In this document: piece after piece, positions 40,805-49,767 of the stretch
How positions within the stretch are numbered: the first letter of the stretch is position 1
Layout: every line of letters begins with the position of its first letter
Origin: Paraktedonobacter sp964250225
GTDB lineage: Bacteria; Chloroflexota; Ktedonobacteria; Ktedonobacterales; Ktedonobacteraceae
NCBI GenBank assembly: GCA_964250225.1
Contig: CAXUEY010000009.1
Location: 1-64,000 of the forward strand
Direction: 5' to 3'
DNA length: 64,000 nucleotides
The notes under the pieces: generated by a model
Database searches by the model: none
What the model saw: the letters and a program-made list of their open reading frames with translations, nothing else
Told to the model about the DNA's origin: nothing
Made by a program: the position numbers and the translations under genes

Positions 40805-41515
40805 CTATTTGGTGTTCGTATCGCCACCATACACAATCGCGCGTTTGACCTGTTCGATCAGGTCGGTGACGGGGATACCGCGTGGGCAGGCGTCGGCGCA
40901 GTTGAAGATGGTGCGGCAGCGCCAGACGCCGTTGCGATCACTGAGGATCTTCAGGCGTTCGGCGGCTCCCTGGTCGCGGCTATCGAAGATGAAACGGTGC
41001 GCGTTGACGATGGAGGCGGGTCCGACCCAATCGGGGTTGGCCCAGATGGATGGGCAGGAGCCGGTGCAGGCGCCACAGAGAATGCACTTGGTCCCCTCGT
41101 CGAAGCGTTCGCGCTGCTCGATACTCTGCAGACGCTCGGTGCCGGGATCGGGATCGTGGGTGATCAGGTAGGGCTTGATGGACTTGTATTTGTCCATAAA
41201 GGCGTCCATATCGACCACCAGGTCTTTGATGACCGGATAGCCCAACATTGGTTCAATCGTGACCTTGTTGCCCACGTCGCGGATCAGAACTTTGCAGGCC
41301 AGGCGGTTGCGTCCGTTGATGCGCATGGCATCGGAGCCACACACGCCGTGGGCGCAGGAACGCCGATAGGTCAGCGAGCCATCCATCGTCCACTTAACTG
41401 TGTTGAGCGCGTCGAGCAGGCGGTCAATCGGATCGGCCTCGACGCGAAACTCATCCCAGTAGGGTTTATTGTCCTTCTCTGGATTGAAGCGTTTGATACG
41501 CATCACTATGTTCAT
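40805..41515 (-). CDS. sdhB: Succinate dehydrogenase iron-sulfur subunit
   Basis: 236 residues, carrying electrons from FAD to quinone in complex II. The [2Fe-2S] ligands are in CAHGVCGSDAM...LAC; the [4Fe-4S] and [3Fe-4S] sites use CILCGACTGSCPS and CRTIFNCADACPRGI. The C-terminal HTH-like linker is normal. Last gene of sdhC-D-A-B, separated from sdhA by 133 bases containing a tandem repeat. GGAG precedes the ATG. Confidence 0.97.
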   Translation of the reverse strand: MNIVMRIKRFNPEKDNKPYWDEFRVEADPIDRLLDALNTVKWTMDGSLTYRRSCAHGVCGSDAMRINGRNRLACKVLIRDVGNKVTIEPMLGYPVIKDLVVDMDAFMDKYKSIKPYLITHDPDPGTERLQSIEQRERFDEGTKCILCGACTGSCPSIWANPDWVGPASIVNAHRFIFDSRDQGAAERLKILSDRNGVWRCRTIFNCADACPRGIPVTDLIEQVKRAIVYGGDTNTK

Positions 41516-41569
41516 GAATGATTTCTCCTGCTTGCTGTTCTTTCAGCCACACAAGCGCCGGGCGCGAGA

Positions 41570-41644
41570 GGGGCGCCGGACGCGAGGGCCGGCGTCCCCT
41601 TGCATCTGGATGTGTCCGGCGTCCCCTTGCATCTGGATGTGTCC
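41570..41644. repeat. GC-rich repeat with two 27-bp tandem copies
   Basis: GGGCGCCGGACGCGAGGGCC leads into two exact 27-bp copies (41591-41617 and 41618-41644) that contain CCCCTTGCATCTGGATGTG. The word GGACGCGAGGGCCG at 41578-41591 occurs inverted at 35551-35564. It separates sdhA from sdhB. Confidence 0.75.
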
Positions 41645-41648
41645 CACC

Positions 41649-43385
41649 CTAGTATTTGCGCTCTTTGGGCTTGAAGACCGGGTCGTCGATCAGAATGACA
41701 TCTTTATAATCCAGGCGCACATCGTGGCTGGTTTTGCCCTGGTAGGCCAGAGTGTGTTTGAGCCAGTTGGCGTCGTCGCGTTTCTCATAATCGGTGCGGA
41801 AGTGCGCGCCGCGACTCTCCTTGCGGGCCAGCGCGCCATGCACCGTGGCCTCAGCGCAGTCCAGCAAGAAGCCCAGTTCAAGCGCCTCGACCAGTTCGGT
41901 GTTGAAGGTCTTGCCCTTGTCCTGCAATTCGACGTTTTGATAGGCGTCTTGCAGGTCGGCGATGGTGTCGAGAGCCTGCTTCAAGCCCGCCTCGTTACGC
42001 TCCACAAAAACCTTGTCCAGCATCTCAGCCTGCATAGTGTTGCGAATGCGCGCGGCTGACTGGTGGCCCTCCGAGGTGTAGAGTCTCTCGACGAGCTGGC
42101 GCCCGAAGTCTTCCGGTTGATCTGGTAGCGGCTGATGGTCGTTTTCGGCGATGAACTTCGCCATATGTTTGCCCGCGCGTCGTCCAAAGACGATCAGGTC
42201 CACCAACGAGTTTGTGCCCAGGCGGTTCGCGCCGTGGACAGAGACGCAGGCGACCTCACCGGCGGCGTAGAGGCCCGGCAGGGGAGTCCATTGCGGGTCG
42301 ATGACCACGCGTGCATCTGTATCGGTGGGGATACCGCCCATCGCGTAGTGGGCGGTTGGGAAGATCGGCACCGGCTCCGTGATCGGCTCGACGCCCAGGT
42401 AATTGCGAGCAAAATCGGTGATATCCGGGATTCTTTCCTGAATGAACTTTGCGCCCAGGTGACGCACATCCAGGTACACATAATCTTTGCCGTCGATACC
42501 GCGGCCCTCGGCAACCTCTTGAAGGATGCAGCGCGAGACGATATCGCGGGGAGCCAGATCTTTCATGGTCGGCATATAGCGTTCCATAAAGTACTCGCCC
42601 TCTCCATTGAGGAGCTTGCCGCCCTCACCACGAGCCGCCTCACTCAGCAGCACACCGACCTTATAGATACCGGTGGGATGGAACTGATACATCTCCATGT
42701 CTTGTAGGGGGATGCCGCGCCGATACGCTATCGACATGCCGTCGCCCATGCAGGCGAAGGCGTTGCTGGTGACCTTCCAGGCGCGTCCATAGCCGCCGGT
42801 AGCGAAGAGGATGGCTTTGCCGTGGAAGGCGTGGATCTCGCCCGTGCGGATCTCCATCGCCACCACACCACAGGCGCGACCCTCGGTAATTAGCAGGTCG
42901 AGCACCAGGAATTCGTTATAGAAGCGCACCTCGTTCTTGATTGCGCTCTGGTACATCGTCTGGAGCAGCATATGGCCAGTGCGGTCAGCGGCTTTGCAGG
43001 AGCGGCGCACCGGACCCTCGCCAAAGTGGTGCGAGTGGCCACCGAAACGCCGCTGGTCGATTTTTCCCTCTGGGGTGCGATCAAAGGGCAGGCCGCGATG
43101 CTCCAGCTCGTAGACAGCATCGATGGCTTCGCGGGCCAGAATTTCAGCCGCTGGCTGATCGACCAGGTAGTCGCCCCCCTTGACGGTATCGTACATATGC
43201 CACTTCCAGTGGTCCTCTTCCAGATTGCCCAGGGCCGCAGCCACACCACCCTGAGCCGCGCCAGTATGTGAGCGCGTTGGGTAGACCTTGCTCAGGACTG
43301 CTACGCTGGCGTTGGGCAACTGCATGGCCGCCATCAGGCCAGCTCCGCCCGCGCCAACGATCAGCACATCAAATTTATGATACAT
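41649..43385 (-). CDS. sdhA: Succinate dehydrogenase flavoprotein subunit
   Basis: 578 residues. The N-terminal dinucleotide fold is VLIVGAGGAGLMAAMQL; SKVYPTRSHTGAAQGG contains the His for covalent FAD. The catalytic segment is FHPTGIYKVGVLLSEAARGE and the Arg-rich end ESRGAHFRTDY is conserved. It oxidises succinate to fumarate; fumarate reductase cannot be fully excluded but gene order and two anchors favour SDH. GAGGAATATC precedes the ATG. Complete. Confidence 0.97.
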   Translation of the reverse strand: MYHKFDVLIVGAGGAGLMAAMQLPNASVAVLSKVYPTRSHTGAAQGGVAAALGNLEEDHWKWHMYDTVKGGDYLVDQPAAEILAREAIDAVYELEHRGLPFDRTPEGKIDQRRFGGHSHHFGEGPVRRSCKAADRTGHMLLQTMYQSAIKNEVRFYNEFLVLDLLITEGRACGVVAMEIRTGEIHAFHGKAILFATGGYGRAWKVTSNAFACMGDGMSIAYRRGIPLQDMEMYQFHPTGIYKVGVLLSEAARGEGGKLLNGEGEYFMERYMPTMKDLAPRDIVSRCILQEVAEGRGIDGKDYVYLDVRHLGAKFIQERIPDITDFARNYLGVEPITEPVPIFPTAHYAMGGIPTDTDARVVIDPQWTPLPGLYAAGEVACVSVHGANRLGTNSLVDLIVFGRRAGKHMAKFIAENDHQPLPDQPEDFGRQLVERLYTSEGHQSAARIRNTMQAEMLDKVFVERNEAGLKQALDTIADLQDAYQNVELQDKGKTFNTELVEALELGFLLDCAEATVHGALARKESRGAHFRTDYEKRDDANWLKHTLAYQGKTSHDVRLDYKDVILIDDPVFKPKERKY

Positions 43386-43403
43386 GATATTCCTCGTTCC
43401 AGT

Positions 43404-43820
43404 TTAAAAGCGCGCGGGCAGGCAGTGAGGGCCAATAGGCGCGCCGTGGAAAGTAATCAGCGTGATCGTACCCAGCATCAGGAAGACCAGCGTGGTTACC
43501 GCCAGCAGCGATTGCAGCGAGAGGCGCCAGCCGCGTGAATGCACATAGTCATCGATTACCACGCGCAACCCATTCATGCCATGCAGCAGAGCCAGGGTCA
43601 GCAACAACCAGTCGTAGAGCCGCCAGAAAGGATTCGCGTACCGGATCGAGACGAGCTGGAAGCTGGTGCAGGACACATCGGTTGTCACATGGTTCAAAAA
43701 CAGGTGAATAATCACTAAAAAGATAAGCGCGATGGCAGAGACACGAAAGAAATACCAGGAGAACGTTTCAAAGCCGCCTCCCGTGGCCGGACGGGGACCA
43801 TACCCGCTCGAAATACGCAT
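43404..43820 (-). CDS. sdhD: Succinate dehydrogenase membrane anchor
   Basis: 138 residues with three membrane helices (VSAIALIFLVIIHLFLNHV; LLLTLALLHGMNGLRVVIDD; VTTLVFLMLGTITLI). The His in IIHLF and in LLHGMNGLR are candidate heme b axial ligands. Spacing to sdhA is 18 bases and to sdhC 22, so all are cotranscribed. The position and paired anchors match the two-subunit type. Confidence 0.85.
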   Translation of the reverse strand: MRISSGYGPRPATGGGFETFSWYFFRVSAIALIFLVIIHLFLNHVTTDVSCTSFQLVSIRYANPFWRLYDWLLLTLALLHGMNGLRVVIDDYVHSRGWRLSLQSLLAVTTLVFLMLGTITLITFHGAPIGPHCLPARF

Positions 43821-43842
43821 AATAACACTCCTCTACAGGGAT

Positions 43843-44223
43843 TTACATACCAGCAGCCGTATTGCCCAGAGGCAAGCCAAATATCGGTCCAATGATGTAG
43901 ATACCCATGCCGATGAAACCGAGGATCGTGAGCACCATCACCACGGCAAACATCGGTGCCTGGTAGCGCGCACCTTTGGGCCAGAAATCGATCAGCATAA
44001 TGCGTATCCCGTTAAAAGAATGGAAGAGCACGCCAGCGATCAGGGCCAGGGAGATTACGCGAATAATGCCAATTCCGAAGAACGCAATGCCCTCGTTATA
44101 GACTTTATCACCGAAATTGAGCAGGGAAATATCCACGATATGAACCAGCAGGAACAGGAGGATACCGAGTCCGGCGATGCGGTGCAGAAGCCAGGACCAC
44201 ATGCCCGATTGGCCTTTATACAT
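43843..44223 (-). CDS. sdhC: Succinate dehydrogenase cytochrome b subunit
   Basis: 126 residues from ATG 44223 (MYKGQSGMWSWLLHRIAGLG), with TGAGGAAAAT upstream; the longer frame from 44343 is unlikely. SWLLHRIAGLGILLFLLVHI is the SdhC signature with the quinone-site Ser/Arg and a heme His; a second His is in VLFHSFNGIRI. Three membrane helices. First gene of the operon, about 285 bases behind its predicted promoter. Confidence 0.9.
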   Translation of the reverse strand: MYKGQSGMWSWLLHRIAGLGILLFLLVHIVDISLLNFGDKVYNEGIAFFGIGIIRVISLALIAGVLFHSFNGIRIMLIDFWPKGARYQAPMFAVVMVLTILGFIGMGIYIIGPIFGLPLGNTAAGM

Positions 44224-44516
44224 ATTTTCCTCAATTCTGAAGGCGAGAGCAGGCATGCACAGCAAAATGAGCGCCAGAGGGGGGAAAGAGCAGTATCCGT
44301 ATTCTGATTTGACAAACCGCTTGTTCGCGGTTTCTGACGTCACATCAGAAAGGAAGTCTCCGTCGCCGGGGGTACATCAGGTCTATATCCACGGCAGTGT
44401 GGTCGCCCAGGCTGCTGTGCGGCATTCTCGCCCGCACAACTTTTCGCATCAACGCCACGTACTCCTGGTGATTTCAGAAGTACCAGGACTGACTGTAGCG
44501 TTAACATTGTATGCTT

Positions 44517-44546
44517 ATTATACGCCCCAGGCGGCGCATCGTGCAA
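44517..44546 (-). promoter_or_regulatory. Promoter of the sdhCDAB operon
   Basis: On the minus strand TTGCAC (44541-44546), an 18-base spacer and a consensus TATAAT (44517-44522). The 5' leader to sdhC would be about 285 bases, long enough for regulation; it holds a small AAACCGC / GCGGTTT hairpin (44314-44333). No recognised riboswitch. Confidence 0.65.
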
Positions 44547-44551
44547 ACTTT

Positions 44552-44604
44552 GATCTCTCTGGCGCCAAACATTTCAATCATTTGCCGTCCACGCCAGAGA
44601 GATC
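44552..44604 (-). terminator. Hairpin after the MFS gene
   Basis: 13-bp perfect arms (44592-44604 and 44552-44564; GATCTCTCTGGCG and its complement) around a 27-base loop, 5 bases after the MFS stop on the minus strand and just before the sdh promoter. Confidence 0.55.
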
Positions 44605-44608
44605 GCGG

Positions 44609-45976
44609 TCAATCAGCGCTGGCAGGTGCTACTTCTTGCGCCTGTTCCAGACCATAGACCGTATCGCTTGAAATGTCGGTTCGCGTGAAATCCTTGAGCA
44701 GCAACACGGCTATCAGCGAGATGGCAGCGAGGATAGCAAGGTAGATGGCGATCCCGCTATACCCGTAAGGCCCCAGGAGGGCCGCTGCAATAATCGGTGA
44801 GGCTCCGCCCGCGATAGAGGCCAACTGGTAGCCCAACGAGGAACCACTATATCGTACTTTGGTGCTGAAACGTTCCGCGATCAGAGCCGCCTGGGGTCCG
44901 TAAAGCAGAGGATGGGCCACACTGACGGCGAGCACGGTTCCCAGAATAATCAGGAAGAAATTTCTGGTGTTCAGCAGCCAGAAGTAGGGGAAGGCGTAGA
45001 GACCCATGATCACCGAACCCGCCGCGTACCACATGCGCCGTCCAAAGCGGTCTGAGAGGTAGCCACAGGTCGGAATCGTAACCAGTGCCAGGATACCCGC
45101 GATACTGATGGCAATCAGGGCCGTAGTACTGGGTAACTTCAAGGTTTTCGTAATGTAAGCGATCACAAAAGTGGTAAAGACGTAGAACGGGCCTTGCTCT
45201 CCGAAACGCACAAACGCGCTCAGGAAAATCTCTTTCCAGTGATACCTGAATGCATCGACCAGCGGGGCCTTTGCCTCCCTTTTCTCTGCTAGCACCTGTC
45301 TAAAGAGCGGAGTTTCCAGGATGCGCAGGCGTATGTACAGGCCAACGATAATCAGCAGTGCGCTGAGCAGGAAAGGAATACGCCAGCCGATGTTGAAAAA
45401 TGGAGTGTTAACCACTTCGCCGGGGAAAATGAAGTGGAATAGCGCCACTGCCCCCGTCGAGAGCACCAGACCAATTGGCACGCCCGCCTGCGGCCAGCCA
45501 GCCCAGAAGCCACGATTGCGCTTGTAGCCGTATTCCATCGAGAGCAGCACCGAGCCGCCCCATTCGCCGCCAACGCCAATGCCCTGGCAGAAGCGCAGCA
45601 CCGTGATGAGGATCGGGGCCGCCACGCCAATCGTCGCGTAGTCGGGCACCAGGCCAACCAACGCGGTGGCGATGCCCATGAGCAGCAAGGTAATCACCAG
45701 GGTCGATTTGCGTCCGATGCGATCACCCAGGTGTCCAAAGAACGCGCCACCGATGGGACGCGCGATAAAGCCAAAGTAGTTTGCGGTAAATGCGAATAAG
45801 AGGCCGGCGAGATAATCAACTTTGGGGAAGAAGAGGGCAGGGAATACGATGGCCGCAATGGTTCCGTACACGAAAAAGTCGTACCATTCGATGGCAGTAC
45901 CGATGGTGCTGGCACTAATAACCGGCAACATACTTGCCCACGTGGGGTTTTCCTGGTCCTTCGAGATATTTTCCAT
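44609..45976 (-). CDS. MFS metabolite:H+ symporter
   Basis: 455 residues from ATG 45976 (MENISKDQENPTWASML), with AGGAGG upstream. Twelve membrane helices. TAIEWYDFFVYGTIAAIVFP, FGHLGDRIGRKSTLVITLLL and GVGGEWGGSVLLSMEY are signatures of the metabolite:H+ symporter family (KgtP, ShiA, ProP relatives), which move organic acids or osmolytes. Position directly upstream of sdh, separated by its own terminator, suggests a dicarboxylate but does not prove it. Confidence 0.92.
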   Translation of the reverse strand: MENISKDQENPTWASMLPVISASTIGTAIEWYDFFVYGTIAAIVFPALFFPKVDYLAGLLFAFTANYFGFIARPIGGAFFGHLGDRIGRKSTLVITLLLMGIATALVGLVPDYATIGVAAPILITVLRFCQGIGVGGEWGGSVLLSMEYGYKRNRGFWAGWPQAGVPIGLVLSTGAVALFHFIFPGEVVNTPFFNIGWRIPFLLSALLIIVGLYIRLRILETPLFRQVLAEKREAKAPLVDAFRYHWKEIFLSAFVRFGEQGPFYVFTTFVIAYITKTLKLPSTTALIAISIAGILALVTIPTCGYLSDRFGRRMWYAAGSVIMGLYAFPYFWLLNTRNFFLIILGTVLAVSVAHPLLYGPQAALIAERFSTKVRYSGSSLGYQLASIAGGASPIIAAALLGPYGYSGIAIYLAILAAISLIAVLLLKDFTRTDISSDTVYGLEQAQEVAPASAD

Positions 45977-46186
45977 GAAGTCCTCCTGACTGGACACAAC
46001 AAAACACTGATTTCCTACGTTGAACGCGCTACAACGTTCATTTTGCAAGTGTAAACGTTCTGTTCATGGTGGTCCGGCAAATGATTGATACGTAGAGTAT
46101 GTACTATAGGCGCCATTTTTGCAAGCCCGCTGAGTCAACAATATACAGTGCACTCTGATATAAATTGTGAAAAAATGCCAAACTTT

Positions 46187-46222
46187 TCTATTGTAGAATA
46201 GTTCTATTCTTTGATAGAATAG
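46187..46222. promoter_or_regulatory. Candidate operator with AGAATAG repeats
   Basis: AGAATAG occurs at 46195-46201 and 46216-46222, spaced 21 bp (two helical turns). The second is part of the inverted repeat CTATTCT-TTGAT-AGAATAG, and the first of TTCTA-TTG-TAGAA. It lies between the divergent MFS (45976, -) and substrate-binding (46331, +) genes, in a 354-base stretch otherwise free of genes. Confidence 0.45.
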
Positions 46223-46330
46223 AGGGCGTGACCAACGCTAGTATGTTCATGCATATATCGTATCTTTCATTCGGCTACTACCCGCAACCTTTGAAAACTT
46301 CTGACTTTCGTTTACATAAGGAGCAAAAGT

Positions 46331-48658
46331 ATGTTCTGCCACAAGTGTGGAAACCCGTCGCCTGAAGGGGCTGTCTTCTGTGGCTCGTGCGGGCAAGCGC
46401 TGATCCCACCCGCGGGATCGACGAGCGGCACTGCTCACCAGTTCACCACCCCATCCTCGGCAAACAACGATCCCAATAGAACCCCGCTGACATCTGGGGA
46501 GCAGCGGCCAGTCATGCCGCCGCAAGAGCAGGGGGGAGAGCGGGATGCAGTGATTCTGCCATTTTCCCCCACGATGCCTGCTGCTGGCTACATGCCAACC
46601 ATGTCGGGGACGCCCCAGTTTGGCCAGGTTCCAACGCTGCCCGGCACGCCGCCGCCATTCACTAGTTCACCCTCTCTGCCCGGCACGCCCCCCTCCGGGC
46701 CTGCACCCTACACACCTTATACACCTTACCCGCCCTATACACCGCCGCAGTTCGCGGGTGCCGTCCAACAGGTACCACAGCAAGTCTGGCAAGGCGAGCA
46801 GAATGTCCAGGGAGCCGCGCGGGTCGCGTCGGCTTCGAGCAAAATCGGGACAGCGCTGGTAGTAAAAATAGTCGCGGCGGTGGTTGTTCTCGCCATCATC
46901 ACTGTAGGCGCAGTCAAGGCCGCGCCGCTGATCCTGCATACTGGCCCGAACGCAGGCACGCAGTCTACCGCCATTGTCCAGCACAACTCAACAGCCGTTC
47001 CCAGGCCGACAGCCATCCCCGCCGCCCCTGCCGGGCAGCAGGTATACCGGATTGGTGTCCTGAACTTCAGCGGCGACTCGATTGATCCCGCCATTGCCGG
47101 CACGACCACCACAATCCAGGAGACTCAGATGATCTTTACCGGCCTGGTTGCCTTAAATGATCAGCAACAGATCGTTGATCAATTGGCGCAATCTCACAGC
47201 GTCTCATCTGATGGGCTTGTGTATACGTTCCATCTGCGCCCCCACCTGAGGTTTAGCGATGGGACCGCGTTAACAGCCGACGACGTGGCCTATAGCATTG
47301 ACCGCGCTCTCTCACCCGCAATAAATAATGCCTCTGGTGCGCTTAGCGCCGTCTACCTGGGCCTGCTGAAAGACGCGCAAAATCGTGTGAGTGGCCAGGT
47401 ACCTACCCTGATTGGCGATAGCATCGCGGTGATTGATACCGTCACCCTCACCCTCACCCTCAGTAAGGCGGCACCGTATTTCCTCACGGCCCTGACCTAT
47501 CCCTCTTCTTATGTGGTTGAGAAAAGCGTCATCGATCAGTGGGGGCAGGACTGGACCAATCACCTGGGCGATAACAATGGCCAGGGTGGGGATGGCCCTT
47601 TCAAAGTTCAGCGCTATAGCCAGACGACTGGCATCCAACTGGTGCCCAACCCCAACTACTATGGTTCGCAGCCGCAGTTGCAGCGTGTCAATTTTGTCTT
47701 TTTCACCAACGAAGACACAGCGTATAAAGCCTACGAAGCTGAGCAGGTTGATAACGCCCTGATTCCTCTCGCTTTCGAGGCGCAGGCTGAAGCCAGAGTA
47801 AAAGAATTCCATAAGTACAATCAGTTGTCCATCGACTATCTGGGCATGAACTACCTCTTCAAGCCATTCGACAATGTCCACATCCGCCAGGCTTTTGAAC
47901 TGGCGATCAATAAAAACGTGCTGGCGCAAACCATCTATCATAATACCAACATGCCCACTTGCCACCTTGTGCCACAGGGCATCACTGGCTATAACTCCAA
48001 CCTGACCTGCCCTGGTGGGGCTTCTACTGTGGGCGACCCGGCGCAAGCGAAAACGCTCTTCACTCAGGGGCTGCAAGAAGAAGGTCTGACCGCCGCGACC
48101 TTCCCACAGATTACCTTTACATTTGCGTCGGATTCTCCGCTCGCCCAAAACGAGGCCGACACGCTGGTCCAGATGTGGCAGACCGTGCTGGGCGTGACTG
48201 TCACTGCCCAGGGCGTGACATTCGCAAAACTTGTGACAGATGTGAGCACGACTCCTTGTTCCTCACAGGATCTCAATCAGTGCGTCAATAAGGGGCTACA
48301 GATGTGGAGTCTGGGCTGGTTGATGGATTTTCCAGATCCCTACGACGTTTTAACCTACCAGTTTGGGCAGGGCGCGCCCAATAACGCCGAAAACTATGGC
48401 CAGAACCTTTGCACCTGTGCATCTGCACAACAGCAAGTCCAACATTCGCTGGTACAGGCCGATGGAGACTCTGGTTCTGACCGCGTGAGCCTGTACCAAC
48501 AGGCCGAACAGTCGCTAGTCAACGATGTGGTCCGCGTGCCCATGTTCCAACACGTGGTCAGCTACCTGGTGCAGCCATATGTCGTCGGTTTCGCGTATGC
48601 TAGCTGGGATCAGATCGCGCCGGATGATTGGGGACACATCTATATCGCGGTACATTAA
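46331..48658 (+). CDS. Zinc-ribbon, TM-anchored peptide-binding (SBP_bac_5) protein
   Basis: 775 residues. Order: zinc ribbon CHKCGNPSPEGAVFCGSCG (residues 3-21); a Pro-rich linker with repeats GYMPTMSGTPQF, GQVPTLPGTPPP and SPSLPGTPP near 85-125; one membrane helix (LVVKIVAAVVVLAIITVG) near 178; then a complete family 5 extracellular solute-binding domain (YRIGVLNFSGDSIDPAIAGT; LRPHLRFSDGTALTADDVAY; NIRQAFELAINK-like region). Such domains usually are lipoproteins feeding oligopeptide ABC transporters; here no permease or ATPase is nearby and the anchor has a cytoplasmic zinc ribbon. A signalling or orphan binding role is likely. Confidence 0.88.
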   Translation: MFCHKCGNPSPEGAVFCGSCGQALIPPAGSTSGTAHQFTTPSSANNDPNRTPLTSGEQRPVMPPQEQGGERDAVILPFSPTMPAAGYMPTMSGTPQFGQVPTLPGTPPPFTSSPSLPGTPPSGPAPYTPYTPYPPYTPPQFAGAVQQVPQQVWQGEQNVQGAARVASASSKIGTALVVKIVAAVVVLAIITVGAVKAAPLILHTGPNAGTQSTAIVQHNSTAVPRPTAIPAAPAGQQVYRIGVLNFSGDSIDPAIAGTTTTIQETQMIFTGLVALNDQQQIVDQLAQSHSVSSDGLVYTFHLRPHLRFSDGTALTADDVAYSIDRALSPAINNASGALSAVYLGLLKDAQNRVSGQVPTLIGDSIAVIDTVTLTLTLSKAAPYFLTALTYPSSYVVEKSVIDQWGQDWTNHLGDNNGQGGDGPFKVQRYSQTTGIQLVPNPNYYGSQPQLQRVNFVFFTNEDTAYKAYEAEQVDNALIPLAFEAQAEARVKEFHKYNQLSIDYLGMNYLFKPFDNVHIRQAFELAINKNVLAQTIYHNTNMPTCHLVPQGITGYNSNLTCPGGASTVGDPAQAKTLFTQGLQEEGLTAATFPQITFTFASDSPLAQNEADTLVQMWQTVLGVTVTAQGVTFAKLVTDVSTTPCSSQDLNQCVNKGLQMWSLGWLMDFPDPYDVLTYQFGQGAPNNAENYGQNLCTCASAQQQVQHSLVQADGDSGSDRVSLYQQAEQSLVNDVVRVPMFQHVVSYLVQPYVVGFAYASWDQIAPDDWGHIYIAVH

Positions 48659-48700
48659 GCGCACAGGCATTATGCAACACCTGGAGATTTGCGAGCCAAA

Positions 48701-48763
48701 CAAACCATTGCAGCCTCTCCCCATAGCCCATTGTCTGGTCTGGGGAGAGGCTGCAATGGTTTG
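48701..48763. terminator. 22-bp perfect stem between convergent genes
   Basis: Arms 48701-48722 and 48742-48763 are exact reverse complements around a 19-base loop. It lies between the substrate-binding gene (ends 48658, +) and the protease (ends 48767, -). Confidence 0.65.
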
Positions 48764-48766
48764 CAG

Positions 48767-49756
48767 TTAGCCCTGCTGGGCTTTGGTGTAGAGCGTGAAC
48801 CAGACATCATCGTAGTAGGGCGAGAACATATGCCCACGCATGATGGTGCTGGTGAAGTCGTTATGTCCGTCGAGGTACCAGGAGTTGCCATCCTTGATAA
48901 ACCAGCCGCCACCGCTGGAGCCACCAGTCATATTGCAGGGGATCGAGATGACCTGGCCTCCGGCGTGCTGCCAGCTTTTCCCCATGGAACCCTTGTCGCA
49001 GGACTGGCGCGTCTGGCCATTGAAGGGGTACGCAGCGGGATAGCCGTAAGCATAGAAGGGCTGCTCGATCTTCTGGTTATAGGCCCAGCCAGCGCCGCCG
49101 ACCACATCGGTCAGGTTCCCAGCGGCATTGGGTTCCACAACGAGCATACCAAAGTCGCGGTTCAACTGGTTGGGTCGCGCGCGTATCCACTCGTTAGGAA
49201 CCAGCAGCGCATACGCCACCCAGCACTTATACTCTCCAAAGCCGTTATTGTACAGCGGGCAGAACATCTCGTTCTGCATAAACTTGCCCTGTCCGAAGAG
49301 GCAGTGACCAGCAGTATCCACCATGTTATGGTTAGAACTGGCAATGGCGGTACCGGAGCACACGTAGTTCTGACCAGAGCCATTGCTAAAGAAGATCTTG
49401 CCAACGGTCGAGAGGGGATAATCCAGTTTCGCGTTTTGCGGGGGCTGACCGTCCTGGCGCGCTGCTTTGCCCGCGCTGGTATCGGCGTTCGCCTGGGAAA
49501 AGTCGGAAGTGCTGACGAGCTGCCCATCTTCGTTGGTGGCGTTGCTCATATTGGTCGTGGTCCAGTATTGCAGCACGCTGCTGGGGTTCTCATTCACCAC
49601 ATCCTCGACGATGCCCGCCGTGGGGGCAGGCGACGATGACCAGGGGAAGAGAGCCTGCGCGAAGCCCACCAGGTAGACCACGTAGATCGCGGCCAGCACG
49701 CACAGAAAGGTTTTTTCGACCCGTGGATTGTGAAGGATTGTATACAGTCGTGGCAT
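48767..49756 (-). CDS. Membrane-anchored trypsin-fold serine protease
   Basis: 329 residues. One N-terminal membrane helix (TFLCVLAAIYVVYLVGFA) serves as anchor or uncleaved signal. The catalytic triad is readable: His in MVDTAGHCLFG, Asp in LNRDFGMLVV and Ser in NMTGGSSGGGWFI, with the glutamyl-endopeptidase/S1-like layout. Cysteines CSG/HC and CDK/PCN probably form disulfides outside the cell. It is 11 bases behind a small membrane protein and likely shares its transcript. Substrate unknown. Confidence 0.88.
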   Translation of the reverse strand: MPRLYTILHNPRVEKTFLCVLAAIYVVYLVGFAQALFPWSSSPAPTAGIVEDVVNENPSSVLQYWTTTNMSNATNEDGQLVSTSDFSQANADTSAGKAARQDGQPPQNAKLDYPLSTVGKIFFSNGSGQNYVCSGTAIASSNHNMVDTAGHCLFGQGKFMQNEMFCPLYNNGFGEYKCWVAYALLVPNEWIRARPNQLNRDFGMLVVEPNAAGNLTDVVGGAGWAYNQKIEQPFYAYGYPAAYPFNGQTRQSCDKGSMGKSWQHAGGQVISIPCNMTGGSSGGGWFIKDGNSWYLDGHNDFTSTIMRGHMFSPYYDDVWFTLYTKAQQG

Positions 49757-49767
49757 CGTGCCTCTCC

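Noticed and set aside
41591..41644. Two 27-bp repeats considered as a CRISPR
   Set aside because: Direct tandem copies without spacers; part of a GC-rich intergenic repeat.
44223..44516. Riboswitch in the long sdhC leader
   Set aside because: Only one small 7-bp hairpin was seen; no known aptamer core could be recognised.
47312..48148. 278-codon minus-strand ORF
   Set aside because: Antisense to the well-conserved substrate-binding domain; shadow frame.
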